Shown here one piece after another: positions 1-9,156 of a stretch of 64,000 nucleotides of DNA; positions within the stretch are counted from its first letter, which is position 1, and each line of letters begins with the position of its first letter. Where the stretch lies: positions 1,240,001 through 1,304,000 of the forward strand of contig CAWCDJ010000003.1 in the NCBI GenBank assembly GCA_963794265.1. The letters run 5' to 3'. Source of the stretch: CAWCDJ01 sp963794265. GTDB taxonomy: Bacteria; Acidobacteriota; Terriglobia; Bryobacterales; Bryobacteraceae. The translations under genes were made by a program, and so were the position numbers. The notes under the pieces are model-generated. The model did not search any database. It was not told where the DNA came from and saw only the letters and a program-made list of their open reading frames with translations.

Positions 1-37
1 ATCGCGGCCAGGCGCTGAGGCGCCCCCGCGTCCCTGG

Positions 38-256
38 CTAAGCTGCCGCCGGCCTCAGGCGGGCTGTGGCGCGCCGCACCGCAATGACGAATTCGTTTGT
101 GAACTGCAGGCGGTCGCTGCAGCGTGGGCAACTGAGGAAGTGGTTCTCAAAGGCGATCGCTTCCGCCCTCGGCAGCGAGGCGGTGAGGTATTGCTCGCAG
201 ATCGCCTCCGGGTCGGCAGGACAACGGTCGTTTTCCAAAGTCCGCATCATCTCCAT
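38..256 (-). CDS. Putative zinc-finger (anti-sigma type) small protein
   Basis: This 72-residue cytoplasmic protein has an FENHFLSCPRC segment near residues 36-46, the H-x3-C-x2-C signature of zinc-finger anti-sigma domains, preceded by a helical EQYLTASLPRAEA stretch. It has no membrane segment, so it would be the soluble minimal form rather than a membrane-tethered anti-sigma factor. The start is ambiguous because ATG GAG ATG ATG gives three in-frame choices within four codons. In known systems such proteins hold an ECF sigma factor; no sigma gene is visible here, though one could lie beyond the left edge. The family call is fairly safe, the partner unknown. Confidence 0.6.
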   Translation of the reverse strand: MEMMRTLENDRCPADPEAICEQYLTASLPRAEAIAFENHFLSCPRCSDRLQFTNEFVIAVRRATARLRPAAA

Positions 257-295
257 AACCCCGATGATCTACTCGCCGCGTCAGGCCGTAAGAGC

Positions 296-323
296 GGCCG
301 GGGCTGACACGGAAGCCCCGGCC
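296..323. repeat. Strong 10-bp inverted repeat (hairpin) upstream of the zinc-finger gene
   Basis: GGCCGGGGCT at 296-305 and AGCCCCGGCC at 314-323 are perfect reverse complements separated by 8 bases. No T-run follows on either strand, so it is not a classical intrinsic terminator. It lies in the 248-base gap between the zinc-finger gene (38-256) and the glyoxalase-like gene (505-1389), 40 bases upstream of the former, and could terminate transcription from the right or fold in the leader of the zinc-finger mRNA. Nothing else recognisable is in this gap. Confidence 0.5.
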
Positions 324-504
324 CGGAGAAGAAATTGACGCTGATCCAGCCCACTCTCAAAACGCTGCAACGGGGGGTTCTACCCTGCTCGCTGCTATCT
401 TCCATCGGGCTGCACTCCAATCTTGCCAGCGTGAGCTGCGGAATCCTAGGTCCAAAGGTACCGGGGAAGTAACGGTCAGGTAATGTGAAGTACTGACGGG
501 GAGA

Positions 505-1389
505 TTACCGGACGTCCTCGAACCCCAGGCGCCAGCCGAGCTTCTGCGGGTCGAACCAGGAGATATCCACGCCAAACCAGCGGGTTTTGGAAGCGGCGGG
601 GTATTTTCCGGCGCGCGCGGCGCCCAAAACAAAAGCACAGGGTCCCTCGCCATACTGCTCGAGGCGCTGGTTCAGCCAGGAATCGGAGTTCAGCGGCTTG
701 GCCAGAATGATGGGAACGTCGCCCAGCAGGGCAAGCTGCGCGCCGAAGCTCCGGTCCACCTGTTTGATTGCCGGCGGAACGCCGTAGGCTTTGTGGTAGC
801 GGCCGATGGCCTCATCGAGGTCCGCCACCGCGATCACCACCCGCGTGATGCCGCGGAAGTCGCGCGTCACCGGCTTGCCGGAGGGAAAGGCCCGCTGCGC
901 GCGCGGCGTCAGGTCATGGATGAGAAAGGGGAAGAACGAACCCCGCGCGCCGGAGCCGACGTCCGAAGTCTCCCACTCGAGCCGCGTGCCGTCGGGCCGG
1001 GTGCGGCCGCTCGATTCCGGTGCGGAGACCTCCACGCCGGCTGCCCTCAACCGCTGCACTTCCTCCGCGATGCCGGTCTCACGCACGGCCCAGGCACACG
1101 GCATGCCGGAGGACTTCAGAAATTTTCCCCAAACGTGGCGCTCGACCAGTTTGGGATCGGCGCCCGGCTGCAGGCCCATCAGCTCCAGATAGGAGCCGTC
1201 CGGGAAGCTCACCAGAGCCATGGCGGTAGTGTGGTTGCTGTGCGCGCCGCCGTAGACGCTCCGGATGCCTACGGCTGCCAGGTTCGTCTGCATCTGTTTG
1301 AGATCGGCGCCGGCTACCGTGACATGATCGACTTTCAGGTCGGCGGCCGAAATCAGCAGCGGCACCAGCCCCAACAGCAGGATCCTCAT
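505..1389 (-). CDS. Exported glyoxalase-like (VOC superfamily) protein
   Basis: This 294-residue protein starts with a short hydrophobic signal sequence (MRILLLGLVPLLISAAD) followed by LKVDHVTVAGADL, the usual opening of a VOC/glyoxalase-like fold. A second VOC half begins near residue 180 (GITRVVIAVADLDEAIGRY), so the protein is a two-module VOC. A GSYLELMG stretch in the first half carries the Glu that often binds metal in this superfamily. The start lies 7 bases after the msrQ stop on the same strand, so it is probably the third gene of the msrP-msrQ operon. The substrate cannot be read from the sequence; the link to oxidative protein repair is only by position. Confidence 0.75.
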   Translation of the reverse strand: MRILLLGLVPLLISAADLKVDHVTVAGADLKQMQTNLAAVGIRSVYGGAHSNHTTAMALVSFPDGSYLELMGLQPGADPKLVERHVWGKFLKSSGMPCAWAVRETGIAEEVQRLRAAGVEVSAPESSGRTRPDGTRLEWETSDVGSGARGSFFPFLIHDLTPRAQRAFPSGKPVTRDFRGITRVVIAVADLDEAIGRYHKAYGVPPAIKQVDRSFGAQLALLGDVPIILAKPLNSDSWLNQRLEQYGEGPCAFVLGAARAGKYPAASKTRWFGVDISWFDPQKLGWRLGFEDVR

Positions 1390-1396
1390 GAACCGA

Positions 1397-2029
1397 TTAT
1401 GACTCGGAGACCAGGGCCGGCGCGCGCTTCCTTCCGGCCGGCGCCACGCGTTTCACCGCCCACGCCCCTATCCGGAAGAACAACAGGACGCCCACCAGCG
1501 TCGCGTAGAGCAGCGGCTGCCGCACATCCGATTTCACCAGCCAATAGTAATGCACGACCGCGGCGATTCCGCTCAGGTACACCAGGCGGTGAAGCCGTTG
1601 CCAGCGCTTGCCGCCCAACCGCCGGATCCAGCCCTTGGTGGAGGTCAGCGCCAGCGGCGCCATCGACAGGAACGCCGCAAAACCGGCGGTGATGAAGGGC
1701 CGCTTGCCGATATCCTTCACGATCTCGTGCATGTCGAAGAACTTGTCGAGCCACAGGTAGGTCAGGAAGTGCAGGCTGCCATAGAAGAAAGCGTACAGGC
1801 CGATCATCCGCCGGAAGCGGATGAGGTCCGGCAGGCGCAGCACTTTCCGCAGGGGTGTAACGGCCAGGGTGGCGACGATCATCCGGATGGTCCAATCCCC
1901 GGTGAAATGGGTGATGAACTCGATCGGGTTGGCGGTGAGGTTGTCGTCCCAGGCGCGCCAGCCGAGCCAGAAAACCGGCGCCAGGCACAGTAAGAATACG
2001 AAGACTTTCGTCCAGCGATTTCTCAGCAT
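1397..2029 (-). CDS. msrQ: MsrQ, heme-binding membrane subunit of the methionine sulfoxide reductase MsrPQ
   Basis: This 210-residue integral membrane protein of the YedZ/ferric reductase-like family passes electrons from the respiratory chain through heme to periplasmic MsrP. It has about six hydrophobic segments (for example VFVFLLCLAPVFWLGW, LYAFFYGSLHFLTYLWL, YLSGIAAVVHYYWL) with histidines in the expected inner positions (SLHFL, LHRLV, VVHYY). The ATG at 2029 was chosen because it follows the msrP TGA by one base and matches the family length; an upstream in-frame start would add 19 residues inside msrP. The pairing with msrP makes the call secure. Confidence 0.92.
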   Translation of the reverse strand: MLRNRWTKVFVFLLCLAPVFWLGWRAWDDNLTANPIEFITHFTGDWTIRMIVATLAVTPLRKVLRLPDLIRFRRMIGLYAFFYGSLHFLTYLWLDKFFDMHEIVKDIGKRPFITAGFAAFLSMAPLALTSTKGWIRRLGGKRWQRLHRLVYLSGIAAVVHYYWLVKSDVRQPLLYATLVGVLLFFRIGAWAVKRVAPAGRKRAPALVSES

Positions 2030-2030
2030 T

Positions 2031-2981
2031 TCAGTAATATTTCTTGAGGTCCATTCCGTTGTAGAGCCTGGCCACCTGATCGCCATAGCCGTTGAACATC
2101 AGGGTGGGCCGCTTGCGGAACTCGCCCAGGCGCCGCTCGGTCGCCTGGCTCCAGCGCGGATGGTCCACGTTCGGGTTCACGTTGGAGTAGAAGCCATATT
2201 CGCGCGCGTTGGCCATATTCCAGGTGGTCGGGGGCATGCCGCCCGTCAGTTTGATTTTCACGATGGATTTGATGCTCTTGAATCCATACTTCCAGGGCAC
2301 CACCACGCGAACCGGCGCGCCGTCCTGTGGCGGCAGCGTCTCCCCGTACATGCCTACGCACAACAGGGCCAGCGGGTGCATGGCCTCGTCCAGTCGCAAG
2401 CCTTCCACGTAAGGAAAGTCGATGCCGGCGATGTCAGGCCTGGCCAGCGGCATCTGGCGGGTGTCCCAATAGCTTTGGAATGCCACGAACCTGGCCTTCG
2501 GCGTGGGTTCGGCCTGCTTGAGCAGTTCGCCGAGCGAATAGCCCACCCACGGCACGACGATCGACCAGGCCTCCACGCAGCGGTGCCGGTAAATGCGCTC
2601 TTCGAGCGGCGCCAACTTCATGATTTGGTCCAGGCTGAACTTGCGCGGCTTGGCAACTTCGCCCTCGATCGAGACCACCCAATCCGACGGATGCCAGTTT
2701 TTGGCGTTCCCGGCCGGCTGTTCCTTGCTCGTGCCGAACTCGTAGAAGTTGTTGTAGTGGGTGACGTCGTTGTAGCTGTTCACCTTTTCGGTGGTGCTGA
2801 AGGAGCTTTTGCCGAGGTTGGGCAGCCTGGTGCCTCCCTGGGCGCTGCGCGAAGGCGAGAGGAATTCGCATCCGGCCAGAAACGCCGCCGGAACTCCGGC
2901 CAGGAACCTGCGGCGGTTCACGTAAAGCGATTTGGGCGTAATCTCCGAGTAGCGGACATCCGAGGGCTTCTTGATCAGCAT
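2031..2981 (-). CDS. msrP: MsrP, molybdopterin catalytic subunit of periplasmic methionine sulfoxide reductase
   Basis: This 316-residue protein of the YedY family reduces oxidised methionine in envelope proteins using a molybdopterin cofactor. A twin-arginine signal, RRRFLAGVPAAFLAGC near residues 23-38, sends the folded enzyme across the membrane. The Mo-ligating cysteine lies in YRHRCVEAWS, and the tail carries the family NPNVDHPRWSQA and LFNGYGDQVA-type segments. It precedes msrQ with a one-base gap and starts the operon, reading away from the tRNA-Tyr gene. MoaA, needed for the cofactor, is encoded at 33030-34025 in the same window. Confidence 0.95.
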   Translation of the reverse strand: MLIKKPSDVRYSEITPKSLYVNRRRFLAGVPAAFLAGCEFLSPSRSAQGGTRLPNLGKSSFSTTEKVNSYNDVTHYNNFYEFGTSKEQPAGNAKNWHPSDWVVSIEGEVAKPRKFSLDQIMKLAPLEERIYRHRCVEAWSIVVPWVGYSLGELLKQAEPTPKARFVAFQSYWDTRQMPLARPDIAGIDFPYVEGLRLDEAMHPLALLCVGMYGETLPPQDGAPVRVVVPWKYGFKSIKSIVKIKLTGGMPPTTWNMANAREYGFYSNVNPNVDHPRWSQATERRLGEFRKRPTLMFNGYGDQVARLYNGMDLKKYY

Positions 2982-3096
2982 CTTGTTCCCGATTCTATAT
3001 CGTTCGACGAATGGGTTTTATTCCGGGATGCGGAAATTCACAAACCGGCTTTGCGGGCCGGCGGGTGCGGGAATCGTGATGTCGCGCGAAGTGCAG

Positions 3097-3125
3097 TTGC
3101 AGAGCGTCCTTAATCTTTGTATGCT
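3097..3125 (+). promoter_or_regulatory. Sigma-70-type promoter for the tRNA-Tyr / tRNA-Thr / tuf block
   Basis: TTGCAG at 3097-3102 and TATGCT at 3120-3125 are separated by exactly 17 bases. They place the transcription start about 50 bases before tRNA-Tyr. The match to the -35 and -10 consensus is good but not perfect. The assignment is by inspection only. Confidence 0.5.
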
Positions 3126-3180
3126 GGTAGTTTCCCCGTATCTGACTCGCTTTGGTGGGTATCTGTGCGGGTGAAGGGCT

Positions 3181-3269
3181 GGACGGGTGGCCGAGCGGCT
3201 AATGGCAACAGACTGTAAATCTGTCGCTCCTTGCGAGCTACGGAGGTTCGAATCCTCCCCCGTCCACCA
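3181..3269 (+). tRNA. tRNA-Tyr (anticodon GTA)
   Basis: GGACGGG at 3181-3187 pairs with CCCGTCC before the discriminator A at 3266, and CCA is encoded at 3267-3269. The anticodon loop CTGTAAA carries GTA. A long variable arm (CGCTCCTTGCGAGC region) confirms a class II tRNA, as expected for bacterial tRNA-Tyr. The T-loop GTTCGAATC is canonical. It sits directly upstream of tRNA-Thr and tuf, an arrangement also known from other bacteria. Confidence 0.97.
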
Positions 3270-3323
3270 GAAGTTTTCGTACACTGTTATTGGTGGGGTG
3301 CGAAGCAGGCGCCTCAGACAAAG

Positions 3324-3399
<76 letters not shown>

Positions 3400-3444
3400 G
3401 TTTTTCTTCCTGTTCACAATCCTGACAGGTAAAAAGGTTCGGGC

Positions 3445-4632
<1,188 letters not shown>

Positions 4633-4677
4633 GGTAGGCCCCCTGCCTGCCCATCATGCGTTTAGGAGTTTGAAGCG

Positions 4678-4830
4678 ATGGCTCGCGATATCATCACGTT
4701 CCAGTGCACGGAGTGCAAAAACCGGAACTATTCTTCGACGAAGAATAAGAAGACCACGACCGAACGCCTGGAGATGAAGAAGTTCTGCCGGCACTGCCGG
4801 AAACATCAACCGCACAAGGAAATCAAGTAG
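4678..4830 (+). CDS. rpmG: 50S ribosomal protein L33
   Basis: This 50-residue protein of the large ribosomal subunit begins MARDIITFQCTECKNRNY and ends KHQPHKEIK. Two cysteine pairs (CTEC and CRHC) mark the zinc-binding C+ form of L33, suggesting no zinc-free alternative is needed at this locus. A GGAG ribosome binding site lies about 10 bases upstream. It sits between tuf and tRNA-Trp/secE, the standard position. Confidence 0.96.
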   Translation: MARDIITFQCTECKNRNYSSTKNKKTTTERLEMKKFCRHCRKHQPHKEIK

Positions 4831-4869
4831 AATAAGGGAAGCCCCTCGGAGAATTGGGGGGTGTGACCC

Positions 4870-4944
4870 AGGGGCGTAGGTTTAACGGCAGACCAGCGGT
4901 CTCCAAAACCGCGAGTGGGGGTTCGAATCCCTCCGCCCCTGCCA
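4870..4944 (+). tRNA. tRNA-Trp (anticodon CCA)
   Basis: AGGGGCG at the 5-prime end pairs with CGCCCCT; discriminator G and encoded CCA end at 4944. The anticodon loop CTCCAAA gives CCA. The D-arm and T-loop (GTTCGAATC) are canonical. It lies between rpmG and secE, a conserved position in many bacteria. Confidence 0.97.
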
Positions 4945-4985
4945 AAACCACCCCGCTTTCCACTTGGAGCAGCAAGGAACGTTTT

Positions 4986-5201
4986 ATGGCCGATGTAAAA
5001 AAATGGTTTCAGGACACGAGGGACTACATCAACGAGATCAAGCTCGAGACCCGGCGCGTATCCTGGCCAAATCGCAAGCAGGTGGAGAACACCACCGCCG
5101 TGGTGATCTTCTCCGTGTTCTGCTTCGCGGGTTATTTTGCCATTGTGGATTCTATCCTCTCCCGGGGAATTGCGGGCATCCTCAATTTCTTCACTAAGTA
5201 G
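4986..5201 (+). CDS. secE: SecE, preprotein translocase subunit
   Basis: This 71-residue short form of SecE has a single C-terminal membrane helix (VVIFSVFCFAGYFAIVDSIL) preceded by the amphipathic ETRRVSWPNRKQ segment, whose R-x2-W-P motif is the family signature. SecE clamps SecY in the SecYEG channel. It starts 41 bases after tRNA-Trp and ends 7 bases before the nusG ATG, so it is translated together with nusG. Confidence 0.96.
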   Translation: MADVKKWFQDTRDYINEIKLETRRVSWPNRKQVENTTAVVIFSVFCFAGYFAIVDSILSRGIAGILNFFTK

Positions 5202-5208
5202 GCGCATT

Positions 5209-5895
5209 ATGGAAGCCGAAGAGAATGTTTCCTCCGACGAGCAGCCGGAATCCAATCCGGAGCACGTCGAGGAATCACAGCCAGTAGAAGAACACGCTGC
5301 TCCGGAACCGGCAGCCGAAGCATCGGAGCCCGTCGAGCCGGCCGCTCCGGCGTACGACGAGTCCTCTCCAAGGAAATGGTTTATCATCCACACCTATTCG
5401 GGGTTTGAGAACAAAGTGGCGGAGTCGCTGCGCACGCGCGGCGAGGCTTTCGGGTTTGCCGATAAAATCGGACAGATCCTGATTCCGACCGAAGAAGTTG
5501 TGGAGTTGCGCAACGGCAAGAAAGTCACCAGCAAGCGCCTGGTCTACCCGGGTTACGTGCTGGTGGAAATGGAAATGAACGACGAACTCTGGCACGCGGT
5601 GAAGAACACTCCGCGGGTGACGGGGTTTGTGGGCGGCGGCAACGCGCCGGTGCCTTTGAGCGCCGATGAAGTGAACCAGATTTTGTACCGCCAGGCGTCG
5701 TCCGCCGAGCGTCCGCGTCCCAAGATGACGTTCGAAAAGAACGACTCGGTGCGGATCGTCGACGGCCCGTTCGCGAACTTCTCGGGCAAGGTGGATGAAG
5801 TCAACACCGAGCGCGGCACCCTGCGCGTCATGGTCACGATTTTCGGCCGTGCGACGCCGGTGGAACTGGAATTTCTGCAAGTGGAAAAGGTTTAA
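5209..5895 (+). CDS. nusG: NusG, transcription elongation/antitermination factor, with an acidic N-terminal extension
   Basis: This 228-residue protein has the NGN domain starting at KWFIIHTYSGFENKV (about residue 56) and a C-terminal KOW domain (VRIVDGPFANFSGKVDEV). NusG binds RNA polymerase and links it to Rho or the ribosome. The first 54 residues are an added low-complexity tail rich in Glu, Pro and Ala, absent from the roughly 180-residue E. coli form. The ATG at 5209 sits 7 bases after secE; an earlier in-frame start would lie inside secE. rplK follows after 3 bases. Confidence 0.95.
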   Translation: MEAEENVSSDEQPESNPEHVEESQPVEEHAAPEPAAEASEPVEPAAPAYDESSPRKWFIIHTYSGFENKVAESLRTRGEAFGFADKIGQILIPTEEVVELRNGKKVTSKRLVYPGYVLVEMEMNDELWHAVKNTPRVTGFVGGGNAPVPLSADEVNQILYRQASSAERPRPKMTFEKNDSVRIVDGPFANFSGKVDEVNTERGTLRVMVTIFGRATPVELEFLQVEKV

Positions 5896-5898
5896 CGT

Positions 5899-6327
5899 AT
5901 GGCGAAGAAAGTTACAGCTCAGGTGAAGCTGCAGATCCCGGCGGGCAAGGCTACGCCGGCTCCTCCGGTGGGCACGGCCCTTGGTCCGCAGGGCGTCAAC
6001 ATCATGGATTTCTGCAAGGCGTTCAACGCGAAGACGTCGAGCAAGGAACAGGAAGGCCTGATCATCCCGGTGGTGATCACGATCTTCTCGGACCGATCGT
6101 TCACGTTCATCACGAAAACGCCGCCGGTGCCGGTCCTGATCAAGCGCGCGGTGAACCTGGCCAAAGGATCCGCCGAGCCTCACAAGACCAAGGTCGGCAA
6201 GATCACCGAACAGCAGGTGGAAGAGATCGCCAAGATCAAGATGCCCGACCTGAACTGTTTCGACATCAAAGCGGCCATGAACTCGGTCCGCGGCACCGCC
6301 CGCAGCATGGGCGTCGACGTAGTCTGA
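5899..6327 (+). CDS. rplK: 50S ribosomal protein L11
   Basis: This 142-residue protein starts MAKKVTAQVKLQIPAGKATPAPPVG, the N-terminal domain with the conserved proline-rich hinge, and ends with the C-terminal rRNA-binding domain (EIAKIKMPDLNC...ARSMGVDV). It forms the GTPase-associated centre and is the thiostrepton target region. It begins 3 bases after nusG. In most bacteria rplA follows directly; here a tRNA-Leu gene follows instead and no rplA is visible. Confidence 0.97.
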   Translation: MAKKVTAQVKLQIPAGKATPAPPVGTALGPQGVNIMDFCKAFNAKTSSKEQEGLIIPVVITIFSDRSFTFITKTPPVPVLIKRAVNLAKGSAEPHKTKVGKITEQQVEEIAKIKMPDLNCFDIKAAMNSVRGTARSMGVDVV

Positions 6328-6345
6328 ATTCTCCGCACCGATCAT

Positions 6346-6432
6346 GCGGATGTGGCGGAATTGGCAGACGCGCTAGGTTCAGGTCCTAGTGGGGGCAACT
6401 CCGTGGAGGTTCAAGTCCTCTCATCCGCACCA
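6346..6432 (+). tRNA. tRNA-Leu (anticodon CAG)
   Basis: GCGGATG pairs with CATCCGC; the anticodon stem CTAGG/CCTAG encloses loop TTCAGGT giving CAG. A long variable arm (GGGGGCAACTCC region) is typical of tRNA-Leu. CCA is encoded at 6430-6432. It starts 18 bases after the rplK stop, so it may be processed from the same transcript. Confidence 0.97.
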
Positions 6433-6520
6433 AAGCTTCAACACGCCACAGCCGGTGGCTGCCCATAGGTGCGTCTTTTCTCCTTCCGATCAATCTTAGC
6501 CAGGCGCGTATCCTGGTGGC

Positions 6521-6682
6521 ATGGTGCGCCTGATCTTTGCCGCCTGCTTCTGTGCCTGCCTGATGCAGGCCCAAGATCCACCGGTATCGCACATTTCCCG
6601 GATCACCGCCGTGCGATGGGCCAACGGTTGGAAGTGGAACGCTCCCGCCTCGATTCCGGTGGCGCGGGCAAGCGGACGTTAG
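6521..6682 (+). CDS. Possible 53-residue secreted peptide
   Basis: An ATG-started frame encodes a basic residue, a hydrophobic core and a plausible cleavage site (MVRLIFAACFCACLMQAQ) followed by about 35 polar and aromatic residues including WANGWKWN. A GGTGG stretch lies just upstream. It ends four bases into the 3-prime end of the convergent mutase gene. I do not recognise a family. The signal-peptide-like start argues for a real gene, but chance remains possible at this length. Confidence 0.35.
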   Translation: MVRLIFAACFCACLMQAQDPPVSHISRITAVRWANGWKWNAPASIPVARASGR

Positions 6683-8886
6683 CGGGCATCCGGGACGCCG
6701 GGGCCCCAAACCACGCTCGACAGGCCCTGCAAATCCACCCCCTCAGAAACCAGGGACCGCACCAGGTGAGCCAGCGCCGGGCCCGCCGATTCCAAGGGAT
6801 CGGAACCCGAGCCATAGGGTGCCAGCAGCCGGCGAAGCCAGGAAAGCTGCTCATCCGGAGCGAGGGAATTGAGGGTTCCGGCGGCGGCGATGAGGTCGGC
6901 CCGGAAGCTTGTATCGAAGGCGGCTTTGAGATCGAGATCGATGTGGTCCGGCAGGAGCGCGGCGCTGGGCGACAGGTGGTATCCGACTCGTGCGACGCAC
7001 TCGGTGGCGACCCGGGCCGCCAGGGTTCCGGCGAACCCGGCGGCGGCGGCCCGGCTGTGCGCGGCGTCGCCGGGAAGCCGGGCGCCCTCGACATCGACAT
7101 AGACCTTGGCCTTGGGTTCGGTCCCCGAAGGACGCACCACGACCTGCGTGGCTTCCAGTTCGTAAACCAGGAAATTCCGCGAAAGCCGCTCGGTTTCGCT
7201 GCGCAGCGGGCCATATTCCGGCGAGAGCAGGTCGCGCGCACGGAGGACCGGAAACCCGCCCAACTCGGCCGGAGGACGCTCGCGCAGGGACCCCATCATC
7301 TCAGACAGCAGCGCCGCACCGCGAATGCCCTTCATGACGATACTGCGCGCCGCGTTCTGGTAGTTCCCGCACTCGAGCTCCAGGGTGTCCAGGTAATCCG
7401 TCAACAGGCGGCCGCCGGCACGAAGCTGTGAAACCAGCTCGCACAGGACCAGGGCTCCTCCGGCGGCGTCTTTGTCGCGGATGGCAGGGGTCAGCAACAC
7501 ACCGTGGCTCTCTTCGCCGGCCATGATGAGGTCCGAGGGAGCGGCGGCGATGTCCCCGTACCGGCCCTCGGTTTCGAGCAGGTGAAGCACGTGCGCGATG
7601 TACTTGAAGCCCACCAGCAGGTCACCCACGATCCGGCATCCGCACCGCTCGGCGATCCGCGTGAGGGCGCCGGTCGTCACCATGGTCTTGATGAGCAGGC
7701 CGGAGCGCCGCGGTCCGAGATCCTGGTCCAGGCACAGGTAGTAGGCCAGCACGGCGGCGATTTCGTTCCCGTTCAGATAGCGCCAGTTGCCGCCGGCATC
7801 CCGCGCGTGCACGCCGAGGCGGTCCGCGTCGGGGTCGGTCGAAAGCACCACGTCGGCGTTCTGGCTGGTTGCGAAGGGCAGGGCGGGGGATGCTGCGGCG
7901 GGCACCTCCGGGTTGGGAAGCCGCAGCGGTACGGCGGCGAAGGTGCCGTCATAGCCGCTGTGCGGCGGATAGAGCCGGACGTCGTATCCAGCGGCCCGCA
8001 GTACGTCCCCCACGCTGCCGTTGCCGGTTCCGCAGAGCGGGGTGTACACCACGGTCAAGGGCAGGGCGGGCTTGCTGCGCAGCGCCAGGTTCGCGTCAAG
8101 GTACGCGGCATGCAAACTTTCGGGGAGCGGGTGGATGGCGCAATCGCGCAGGGCATCCTCAAATGCCGCGCGGCGAATTTCGGAGACGTCGCTCATAAAT
8201 GAGGCCATCTCCTGATCGGTCGGCGGCACATCCTGGGCCCCCTGCCGGTTGAAGAATTTGAAGCCGTTGTCGTCCGGGTGATTGTGGGACGCGCTGACAT
8301 TCATGCCGCCCGCTGCCTCCAGATAGCGGATGGCGAAAGAGAGTTCGGGGGTCGAGAGGTATTCGTGTTCGGCGTTCAGGCCGGCGACGAACGGTTCGAA
8401 CCCGTTGCCGGCGTAGATCTCGCACGCCAGGCGCGCCAAGTCGCGGGAGGTCAGCTCGAGCAGCGGATTGTCCCTTCCGAGAAACGCGTAAGTGCCCGCG
8501 ATATCAGCGAACTGGCGGGTATCGAAAGCCACTACTACGCGGCGGGACCGATCTGCGGCCCCGGTTTCCCTCAGAAAATTGCAGTGTCCCTGGACGGACA
8601 TGGAAACGGTGATCCGGTTGATGCGGTTGGGTCCGAACCCGACCCGGGCGCGGCGGCCGCCCGTGCCGAAGGGTACCAGTTGATAGAACGAATCGAGCAG
8701 CAACGCGAATTGCCCGTTGCGGACATGCCCGCGGAGCGCCACGGCATGCGGCGCATAGAGCGGGGCGGAGAGCCACTCCTCGAGAAAACCCAGGGCGCGC
8801 GTGACCAGAGGGGCGTCGGCGGACAAGGCTCGAAACTGCTTTTCGAGCTCGGGCCGCATCGTGCTGAAATCATCCGTTGATGCCAA
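6679..8886 (-). CDS. Phosphoglucomutase/phosphomannomutase (alpha-D-phosphohexomutase)
   Basis: This protein of about 735 residues converts hexose 1- and 6-phosphates via a phosphoserine. All four active-site loops are present: the phosphoserine loop SASHNHPDDNG (about residues 198-208), the metal loop TDPDADRLG, the sugar loop GEESHG and the C-terminal phosphate loop RPSGTEPK. About 120 residues follow the last loop, so it is longer than the usual 450-600. The start is uncertain: TTG at 8886 has a GGGAG upstream, and ATG at 8859 is the alternative. It is divergent from the zinc-ribbon gene at 8950. Confidence 0.85.
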   Translation of the reverse strand: MASTDDFSTMRPELEKQFRALSADAPLVTRALGFLEEWLSAPLYAPHAVALRGHVRNGQFALLLDSFYQLVPFGTGGRRARVGFGPNRINRITVSMSVQGHCNFLRETGAADRSRRVVVAFDTRQFADIAGTYAFLGRDNPLLELTSRDLARLACEIYAGNGFEPFVAGLNAEHEYLSTPELSFAIRYLEAAGGMNVSASHNHPDDNGFKFFNRQGAQDVPPTDQEMASFMSDVSEIRRAAFEDALRDCAIHPLPESLHAAYLDANLALRSKPALPLTVVYTPLCGTGNGSVGDVLRAAGYDVRLYPPHSGYDGTFAAVPLRLPNPEVPAAASPALPFATSQNADVVLSTDPDADRLGVHARDAGGNWRYLNGNEIAAVLAYYLCLDQDLGPRRSGLLIKTMVTTGALTRIAERCGCRIVGDLLVGFKYIAHVLHLLETEGRYGDIAAAPSDLIMAGEESHGVLLTPAIRDKDAAGGALVLCELVSQLRAGGRLLTDYLDTLELECGNYQNAARSIVMKGIRGAALLSEMMGSLRERPPAELGGFPVLRARDLLSPEYGPLRSETERLSRNFLVYELEATQVVVRPSGTEPKAKVYVDVEGARLPGDAAHSRAAAAGFAGTLAARVATECVARVGYHLSPSAALLPDHIDLDLKAAFDTSFRADLIAAAGTLNSLAPDEQLSWLRRLLAPYGSGSDPLESAGPALAHLVRSLVSEGVDLQGLSSVVWGPGVPDAR

Positions 8887-8949
8887 GCGAACGCATCTCC
8901 CTTCGTACCCGGGACCAAGAGCAATTCCATTGTATAGTGGATCAAGCGA

Positions 8950-9156
8950 GTGCTCTACTACGCACAGCCCGAAGACTTTGAGCCGGTCGACACGGTCCGC
9001 TGCCCCGCCTGTGGGAGGTCGGACATATTCCCCCTGCCGGTCGAGAATCTGATCGATCGGGTCGCCTGGGCTATGTTCCGAGGACCGTTCAAGTGCCGGG
9101 CGTGCCATCACAAGTTCTACCGGCGCATCCGGAAGAAGTTGATCGTGGCCGAATGA
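8950..9156 (+). CDS. Small zinc-ribbon protein
   Basis: This 68-residue cytoplasmic protein has two cysteine pairs, CPACGRSDIFPLP and CRACHHKFYRR, spaced as a treble zinc ribbon. The start is GTG. Its TGA overlaps the ATG of the next gene (ATGA at 9153-9156), so the two are translationally coupled. No function can be assigned; a basic end (RRIRKKL) may bind nucleic acid. Confidence 0.65.
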   Translation: MLYYAQPEDFEPVDTVRCPACGRSDIFPLPVENLIDRVAWAMFRGPFKCRACHHKFYRRIRKKLIVAE

